Shown piece by piece: positions 58,136 through 64,000 of a stretch of DNA of 64,000 nucleotides. The stretch covers positions 1 to 64,000 of the forward strand of contig JADIIU010000004.1 in assembly GCA_027603945.1 (NCBI GenBank), given 5' to 3'. Source of the stretch: Terramyces sp. JEL0728. Lineage: Eukaryota > Chytridiomycota > Chytridiomycetes > Rhizophydiales > Terramycetaceae. Both the position numbers and the translations under genes were made by a program. The notes under the pieces were generated by a model that saw only the letters and a program-made list of their open reading frames with translations, was not told the origin of the DNA and ran no database searches. Each line of letters starts with the position of its first letter. Position 1 is the first letter of the stretch.

Positions 58136-59205
58136 TTATTCTGTAATATTTGTCAATTGCTGGATGGAGTTTCTAAGGACGTCTGCTAGGACCGATGCTC
58201 TTCTGCTTGTCAAATTGCTAGCAACCAGGCATATATCTTTGTATACATCCATAAACCGACAGTCTTGCTTGTTTTTGACAAGCAAAAGCTGTAGATCATG
58301 TAGCTCGTTGGTATCTAGCATTTCCAATCGTTTTGAAATATCAAGTAGCAAGTCCATATCCATCCTAAACCAATTCAACTCGCATTCCAGGTCAGTCATT
58401 GGAAGTAAGCTTTTGTTGTAAATTAGACCGCTAACAAAGCATAGTCTTGGCAATGAAATCATTACAAATGGCTCACATTCTAGACAAGCTTCTTTATCCA
58501 AGATTCCATCATCGACGCACCTGTTGATTGTTTCGTTCATTAATATCTGGTGAAATAAAAGTTACTTGGAACATGCTGATATCCTCTTGCTTGGAGATCA
58601 TGCCTCTCGGGCTATATCTGTACATCCACTGACAAAGATGCTTTTCGAATTCGGCCCAAGCCAAATCAAATCGCTTCAAAGTTGGACTACATTAAAAACA
58701 CTTACAATAGATCTTTATAAGGAGGTAATGGGTTGTTCATTGTGCGCTGATTAATTTCTGTTAATGTCAGGTTGAAAACATTGAACAAATGCTGTCCGCT
58801 CTCTCTTAAATCCGTAATCAATTGCAAATCTGGCGCTAGATTGTAATATATTGTCATTGCATGGTAAAATACGCTTTCGTTGAAGCCGGATAACAGTTCT
58901 TCCTTGTCTTGATTAGACAAATAGTCCAAATAACTCCTATCGTGTCGCTCATCCATCTCCAAATAAATCAAATGTAAAGCATCTAATAACAATCGTTGTT
59001 GGTAATGCACGCTGGACTGTCTAGATTGTGAATTTGATTTCTTTTTAAGCCTGCTAATAGCGTGTTTCCAACTTATGCATGAATGGTAAAAGAAAGTCAG
59101 GGGCTGTGTCTCGTTGAATCTTGTTCGCTCTTCATCTATTACTATTTGCGGGTGTAGCTGTATTACTTGATATATAGGAATTGCTTGAGCTCCAAAGTAT
59201 ACCAT
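58136..59205 (-). CDS. LST2 (lateral signalling target 2)-like protein
   Basis: Three exons (introns 58687-58705 and 58547-58565, 19 nt each), 343 residues. The C-terminal half is diagnostic: LKRFDLAWAEFEKHLCQWMY and DEACLECEPFVMISLPRLCF (DKEACLECEP... here), then FVSGLIYNKSLLPM. It lines up with the helical N-terminal domain of LST2/ZFYVE28, a negative regulator of EGFR/TORC1-linked signalling. The N-terminal half has FFYHSCISWKHAISRL. No FYVE finger is present, so the protein is a short form. The start at 59205 overlaps the tandem OB-fold gene by 43 bp and is uncertain. Confidence 0.6.
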
Positions 59206-59645
59206 TTCACGTCAAACTTTTGACGCGGGCCAAAAATGCTTAAAAACGGTTTTGGAACTAATAAACTTTCACCATCAAGGACGATTTCCTGCACAGAGTA
59301 AGCGCTGTCGTGCGTGTATCTAAGAAGCATTCCTTTATGTTTGAAAATGAAATCCTCATTTACTACTATATATTATACTTCAACCACCAACTCCTTGCCC
59401 TTTCCAATCTTGTTTACGCGCTCATACTCTTCATTCGGAACATTCTTTTCAAACAATTCCACAATCATCGTGCTAAACAGCCCATCACTCAGCACCAGGC
59501 TAGGGTACACATCTCCCATTAAATGATGAGACTTTTTGACCAGTTTATACAATTTTGATTGGTATATCGAACAATTTCTTGTTAATTTAAAGTTACTTTT
59601 TGGAATTAAATAGCTGAAAGAGATACGCCCATTGAATCTTATCAT
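59163..59645 (-). CDS. Small OB-fold-like protein, possible TPP1/Tpz1 relative
   Basis: Two exons, 152 residues. The intron at 59355-59378 would be 24 nt, a little longer than the norm; removing it gives KELVVED-FIFKHKGML in one frame. Strand-like segments GDVYPSLVLSDGLFSTMIVE and HKGMLLRYTHDSAYSVQEIV, then GESLLVPKPFLSIFG, resemble the OB fold of telomere protein TPP1/Tpz1. There a VLSDG-type turn is followed by a conserved loop and a closing strand. The resemblance is from memory and weak. A general single-strand-binding OB protein (Stn1/Ten1/RPA-type) is an alternative. Confidence 0.5.
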
Positions 59646-59713
59646 TTGGTATCATCTCGTAAATCTCTAATAATTTAATAACAAAAGATAGATCTAGCCT
59701 GAGTTAATTCTGA

Positions 59714-60920
59714 TTACTGTTTTAATAATTCTAACGATGTGATGATTTCAATTTGTGAATGCAGGGAGTTAATTATTTGTGCTTTGATTGGCTGGCAATG
59801 GCCAGTAAAGTTTATATTTGATATAAAATCAATGATTTCTTTTTTAATTTCGACATCCTGCTTTTCAAGCATTTTTATAACTTCGTCAAATATCGCTTGT
59901 TTGCTGTTTACTTTGGGTATTTGCTTGTCCGTATGCTCTTTAGTCTCTTTCATATTAGCAGAGGTTTCGATCTCTGTTGGAGTTGACTCTACTGCCTTCT
60001 TTGGTTGGTCGTGCTCTCCTACTCTATCATCCTGTCCGCTTGGTAGTTCGTATTCTTTTAATAGCACCAAAGACTCTTGTAAATCCAGTATATTCAAGAT
60101 TCTAGTTATTGTGCTGCAAAAGGCTCTTACTAATCCAATATCGTCACACACCATCTTTGTAAACAGGTAGTCAAGTAATTTGATATCCCGCAGTATCATA
60201 TAAATATCGTCCTTGTTCGGCAAGTAGTTTTTAGTATAAATCGCCGTGAAGCAACACGTAATTGTATCTTGAACTGGCTGATTAATTATTTGATTGATCA
60301 TTAGAAAAATGAATTCTTCAAGCGAGTAGAGCAGATTTGGATGGTAGAGGAGTGCAGTCATGAATATCTTGCGGAAATGAAACAAAGAGCCTTTCGATTC
60401 TGGTTTGAGTACGAAGAATAATTCATCGACCAAATCTTTAGTGTAGATTTTCTTTAATGTGTTCTTGGGTCTGGTAATCAAATCCATTGCAACAAACGCC
60501 TCCTTTAAATTGTCATTCCGATCGCGCTCTTTGGTTTGTATCTCCAAATCCTCCAGTCGATAGCTTTCAGTGTCATCCCCTAGTCCAATAGTATCATTAG
60601 ATCCTTTATTGTACATGAAATTGTGATCTCTGTATAATGTTATTCTATTCATGAAATCCTTGACTGCATCTTTTCCTTGCAAATATTCCACAATCTCTGG
60701 TGATAATATTGGGGTTTTAAGTGCTAATAATTCGTCCATCAGCTTGTATTCTATATTTGGAATAGTGGTAAAGTTCTCTAAATTCAACCCAAGCTGTTCG
60801 GAAGGTGATTGAATCATGTCCAGATTTGAAATTTTGAAAGATAACCAAAATCCGGCCTGGGTTCTATTCAACAAACTCTGCTAGACAGTACAATTCGAAT
60901 GTGCACTTGGAATCGATCAT
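59714..60920 (-). CDS. SAPS-domain protein (PP6 regulatory subunit-like)
   Basis: About 396 residues. The main exon 59714-60856 is sure. The 5' end is modelled with an ATG at 60920 and a 16-nt intron (60857-60872); otherwise the first Met in the main exon is at 60817. AGFWLSFKISNLDMIQ recalls the FWRF-like start of SAPS proteins. Then ILSPEIVEYLQGKDAVKDFM, a long helical repeat array (FRKIFMTALLYHPNLLYSLE, then DIGLVRAFCSTITRILNIL) and an acidic linker follow. SAPS proteins steer the PP6/Sit4 phosphatase. The assignment is moderate. The family is usually longer (over 700 residues), so this would be a short member. Confidence 0.5.
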
Positions 60921-61009
60921 CTACTGCATGATTATCTTGCCATGGAAAGGTAGTCAATCCTGGATTAAAAATTCAATTTTAGTTTATTAAAAGATGGACA
61001 TTAAACGTA

Positions 61010-62124
61010 TTAGTATATAGATGAATTGATTACTAAAGACTCTCCGAGATTAAGGGACGGAATGGGTATCTCCTTTGATTGATCGAGTTCAACCGATTGA
61101 ACAGCGATAGAATTTCCCAAATCCATTCCAACTGATATTCGCGGTGAATTTAATGTCGGTTTATCACTATGGAGAATGTCAAACTGCGATTCTGCATCAT
61201 TCACGGGTCTTTGATATCCCATAGATATCATATCCAAAGAAGATCCTTGCCCATCGTGAGCTGTAATATCAGAGGCACCTAGTTGAGGCACCACCATCGA
61301 CTCTTCTGATTCTTCTGGTAATTTTACTATGGGTTTTACTTTTCTTTCGTATGTGCCAAAATACAGCACTATCGCGTGAAAGAAACCTTTCATATTAATA
61401 GACGCTGAAAAGAAAGGATGGACATACGTGAAATAAAAATGGCCGGGCCAGTCATGCGTTGTCTGCAATACGTAAACAAAGTAAGTGTCTGATATCAAGA
61501 ATGGCAGCCATATAACGATATTGACCACATTAAACAGCAGCATGAATTTGTACATGGCAAACAGCCCTTCCGGCTTCAAGGCGTCCTTTTTGATCCGTGG
61601 GCTTAATTCTCTCAGACAGAGAGTGCTCAGTCCGACAATACCAATAAACACAATCCATAATACTACTATTTCCACTGTCCAGAATGCAACATAGTCTGAA
61701 TTTGTTTTATAGTTGTACCAGTCATAACAGAGAAACCCAAGCGGTGGAATAGTCGAAGCTCCAATGAGTTTGTAGAGTGCACGGTAGTCCGACATTAGGA
61801 GGTAGTAGGCGACAATTGCTATAGCAAGTGTCAAGAATGCCGACAATCGGAAACAGAATCCATAAACTAATCCCGAGGGTCTGATAAAGTAGTCGATTAT
61901 TTGCGGGTCAGCCCATACATCGTACCCAATATCATTCCAGAAATGAAAAACTAGGATTAAGGATATTTACAGGACATGAAAAGATCCAGCACCAGTAGGA
62001 TTTTAACCAGAACTCCAAAATTGTTTTTCGGCAGTCTGTTTTTGAAAAATGCAAATGCGACACCGAGAATGCCTAATCCTGTTGATAGGAATTCTACTAT
62101 ATGATCATCTGTCCATTCAAACAT
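61010..62124 (-). CDS. Seven-helix receptor, cAMP-receptor-like GPCR
   Basis: Two exons (intron 61951-61970, 20 nt), 364 residues. Seven hydrophobic helices are visible, for example FLSTGLGILGVAFAFF, FGVLVKILLVLDLFMSFF (rebuilt across the intron), FRLSAFLTLAIAIVAYYLLM, YVAFWTVEIVVLWIVFIGIV, KFMLLFNVVNIVIWLPFLIS and MKGFFHAIVLYFGTYERKV. A Ser/Asp-rich cytosolic tail of about 100 residues follows. The FCFRLSAFLTLAIAIVAY helix and the PFFSASINMKGFFHAIVYF-like helix 7 fit the cAMP-receptor/GCR1-like group of amoebae and fungi. The ligand is unknown. Confidence 0.78.
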
Positions 62125-62502
62125 GCTGCTACTCTATTTTATGGAAAGTTGAAACTCGACGAAAAAGGAAAGAACCGTTATAGAAATGCTCACAAGTGAA
62201 AAAGGTCACTATTGAGTTTCTTATTGAGGATAGTCCGCTCCTCATTAGGATTTCAAAGTATTTTGGATGGATCAATATGTTTTGAAGACAAGCTGCTTCA
62301 CAGCGGCCATTTAATCCAAGCATTAGAGCTCAAGTATGTTGATACCACCTGCAACGCTGCACTCTGGTTTGGAACAGTGGAATTTCTGTCTGCTATATAG
62401 AAAGCCAGAGACACCGCCGTACAATATCAAGCCTACTAATTACGAATGGGCACTGGTTTCATTTACCTTCCCATTGACCATCGTGGTCGTTAATCATAAT
62501 GG

Positions 62503-62513
62503 CCAATCACGTG
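62503..62513 (+). promoter_or_regulatory. Fused CCAAT box and CACGTG E-box upstream of HEM1
   Basis: CCAATCACGTG places a CCAAT box directly against a palindromic CACGTG, about 205 bp before the HEM1 ATG. CCAAT boxes are read by the HAP/CBC complex, which controls haem and iron genes in fungi; CACGTG is read by bHLH factors. Placement upstream of the haem pathway's first gene makes function plausible. Confidence 0.5.
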
Positions 62514-62678
62514 AGGAGTTGGAGTTGAGAAATTCAACAGATATCTGCTTTTTTGCGTTCTTTTGTCGAAATTTATAGCTGGCTTGCATGGGAGACATTA
62601 CAGACGGTTTCATCATGTGTAGGTTGAAGCCTTTGAAGCATTAATTACTACATCATAGCGCCACAATTATGCCGCCCA

Positions 62679-62685
62679 TATAAAA
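62679..62685 (+). promoter_or_regulatory. TATA box of HEM1
   Basis: TATAAAA lies 34-40 bp before the ATG at 62719. Its distance from the start codon is like that of the TATA box of the His-rich gene (22351-22358), again implying a very short 5' leader. Confidence 0.5.
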
Positions 62686-62718
62686 GCTTGCAACGAAAAT
62701 TTTCAAAATCTGAAAACG

Positions 62719-64000
62719 ATGCTCGACCTCAAATTCGTAAAGTCTGCCATCGCAGTATGCCCTTACCTCGCAAGAACACCTGTAAACAAACTCAGAAAAA
62801 TGTCAACTATGCCTGCTATCCGCAGCGTTGGCATGCCAAATGCTTTGTATGCCAAAGCTTCAAAATGTCCCATGATGAAGAACGCTTTAAAGGGACAAGC
62901 AGCTGGCATTTCCACCTCTTCAAAGTGCCCTTATGCTTCTACCGTCGATTCCATTGTCGAGGTTGGCAAACCAGGGACTCTTTCTTCGTTCTTGGCCTCC
63001 AAAAATGAAAATGGTAAATTCAGTTTAATTCTAGAATTAAACAGTGCTCTTTTTACTCAACACCAAAAGAATGGAGTATTTGATTATGAAACTTTTTACC
63101 AGCAAGAGTTGGAAAAGAAAAAGAACGATCGTAGTTATCGCTACTTTAACAATATCAACAGACTTGCAAAGCTCTACCCAACCGCTCATACCGGAACCGG
63201 AGAGCTTGTTACAGTCTGGTGTTCTAACGATTACTTGGGAATGAGCAAACATCCTGAAGTAAACGAAGCCATGAAGTACTATTTGTTTAACCTAGACAAA
63301 CTTTAGACAAGTATGGTGCTGGAGCCGGTGGAACTCGTAACATTGCTGGTAATGCTCAGTTACACTTGACCTTGGAAAAAGAGTTGGCTGACCTCCACAA
63401 AAAGGAAGCGGCTCTTGTGTTCTCTTCGTGTTTTGTTGCAAACGATGCCACCATCTCTACCCTGGCCAGTAAATTACCAGGCTGCGTCATCTTTTCTGAT
63501 TCTTCAAACCATGCTTCAATGATTCAAGGTGTTCGCAACTCTCGTGCCAAGAAACACATTTTCCGTCACAACGATGTCGCTCACTTGGAGTCTTTGTTGC
63601 AGCAGTATGATATTAACACTCCGAAACTCATTGCCTATGAATCTGTTTACTCTATGTGTGGATCCTTGGGGCCAATCAAGGAAATCAATGCTTTGGCTAA
63701 AAAGTACAATGCAATTACTTTCTGTGACGAAGTGCATGCCGTTGGTATGTATGGCAAGACTGGTGCTGGTGTTGCTGAATATGTTGAAGCAATGGCTGGC
63801 ATTGATATTATTACTGGTACCCTTGGAAAGGCATTTGGCGTTGTTGGTGGCTATATTGCTGGATCGGCCGCTTTTGTAGATATGATTCGTTCTTATGCTC
63901 CTGGATTCATCTTTACCACCTCATTGCCTCCTGTCGTTGTTTCTGGTGCTCTTACTTCTATCCGCCACCTGAAAAAATCTCAGGTTGAACGCTCTGGCCA
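62719..64000 (+). CDS. HEM1: 5-aminolevulinate synthase, mitochondrial (3' end outside window)
   Basis: The first 407 codons or so are in the window. Introns are at 63014-63034 (21 nt, in frame, no stop) and 63276-63295. A basic N-terminal presequence ([20 protein letters not shown]) contains one of three Cys-Pro haem-regulatory motifs (VCPY, KCPM, KCPY). The catalytic core follows: [28 protein letters not shown] after splicing, [29 protein letters not shown], and the PLP lysine in [13 protein letters not shown]. It condenses glycine with succinyl-CoA in the mitochondrial matrix, the first step of haem synthesis. Haem feedback on import is inferred from the CP motifs. Confidence 0.97.

Larger units (their letters stand above)
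62125..62718. other. Intergenic stretch before HEM1, unresolved small open frames
   Basis: 594 bp between the GPCR start and HEM1. Plus-strand fragments at 62190-62400 (for example VTIEFLIEDSPLLIRISKYF) and 62336-62578 look somewhat protein-like, but I could not join them with introns of the local type, so no gene is called. The right half holds the HEM1 promoter with a CCAAT/CACGTG element and a TATA box. Confidence 0.4.

Noticed and set aside
62190..62578. Protein-like fragments upstream of HEM1
   Set aside because: I could not join them with 18-22 nt introns into one frame with a clear start, and no family was recognised.

Overview
This is nuclear DNA of a gene-dense, AT-rich eukaryote. 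The gene set points to an early-diverging, flagellated (zoosporic) member of the fungal lineage, such as a chytrid-, Rozella- or aphelid-type organism. The evidence is a 5-aminolevulinate synthase of opisthokont type, a conventional myosin II, an F-BAR/SH3 protein and HIR3/CABIN1. It also includes proteins tied to cilia: an LRRC49-like subunit of the tubulin polyglutamylase complex, a centrin-like protein and a CatSper-auxiliary-like membrane protein. The exact species is not determined here.

The dominant property of the window is its introns. I reconstructed about 108 introns by hand from protein homology and frame. All but a handful are 18-22 nt long, mostly 19 or 20. They begin GTA (rarely GTT, GTG or GTC) and carry a CTAAT/TTAAT/CTGAC-like branch site 4-6 nt before the terminal AG. 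Removing them restores one continuous frame in nearly every gene. The clear exceptions are two long introns of 215 and 123 nt, both in the ribosomal protein L7 gene; the second holds a box C/D snoRNA.

Layout. 0-7 kb: a partial unknown gene, a zf-HIT protein, ASH2 (COMPASS), a LYR protein, an RNF121-type ubiquitin ligase and an LRRC49-like gene. 7-18.5 kb: a ferric reductase/NOX, two paralogous Gln/Pro-rich coiled-coil genes (A and B) flanking VPS45, a small unknown gene and a double-RGS protein. 18.6-24 kb: a lipase-like hydrolase, DIM1, a His-rich protein and RPL7 with its snoRNA. 24-36 kb: a CatSper-like protein, a Rieske oxygenase, a BTB/Elongin-C-like plus LRR protein, a CDC1-type phosphoesterase, EIPR1 and MRC1/claspin. 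36-45 kb: a centrin, a TRF/TBF1-like telomere-repeat factor, a GNAT enzyme, an unknown conserved protein, RLP24, a small unknown gene, an F-BAR protein with four SH3 domains and an XRCC4-like protein. 45-64 kb: myosin II, a small membrane protein, HIR3/CABIN1, an LST2-like protein, a TPP1-like OB-fold protein, a SAPS-domain protein, a cAMP-receptor-like GPCR and the start of HEM1.

Intergenic spaces are short (often 20-50 bp), and several divergent start codons lie 17-33 bp apart. Two TATA boxes sit about 30 bp before a start codon, suggesting very short 5' leaders. Possible regulatory links are a TTAGGG element upstream of both RPL7 and the gene for the putative TTAGGG-binding protein, and a fused CCAAT/CACGTG element upstream of HEM1. 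All exon boundaries are inferred by eye; no alignment or RNA data were available.
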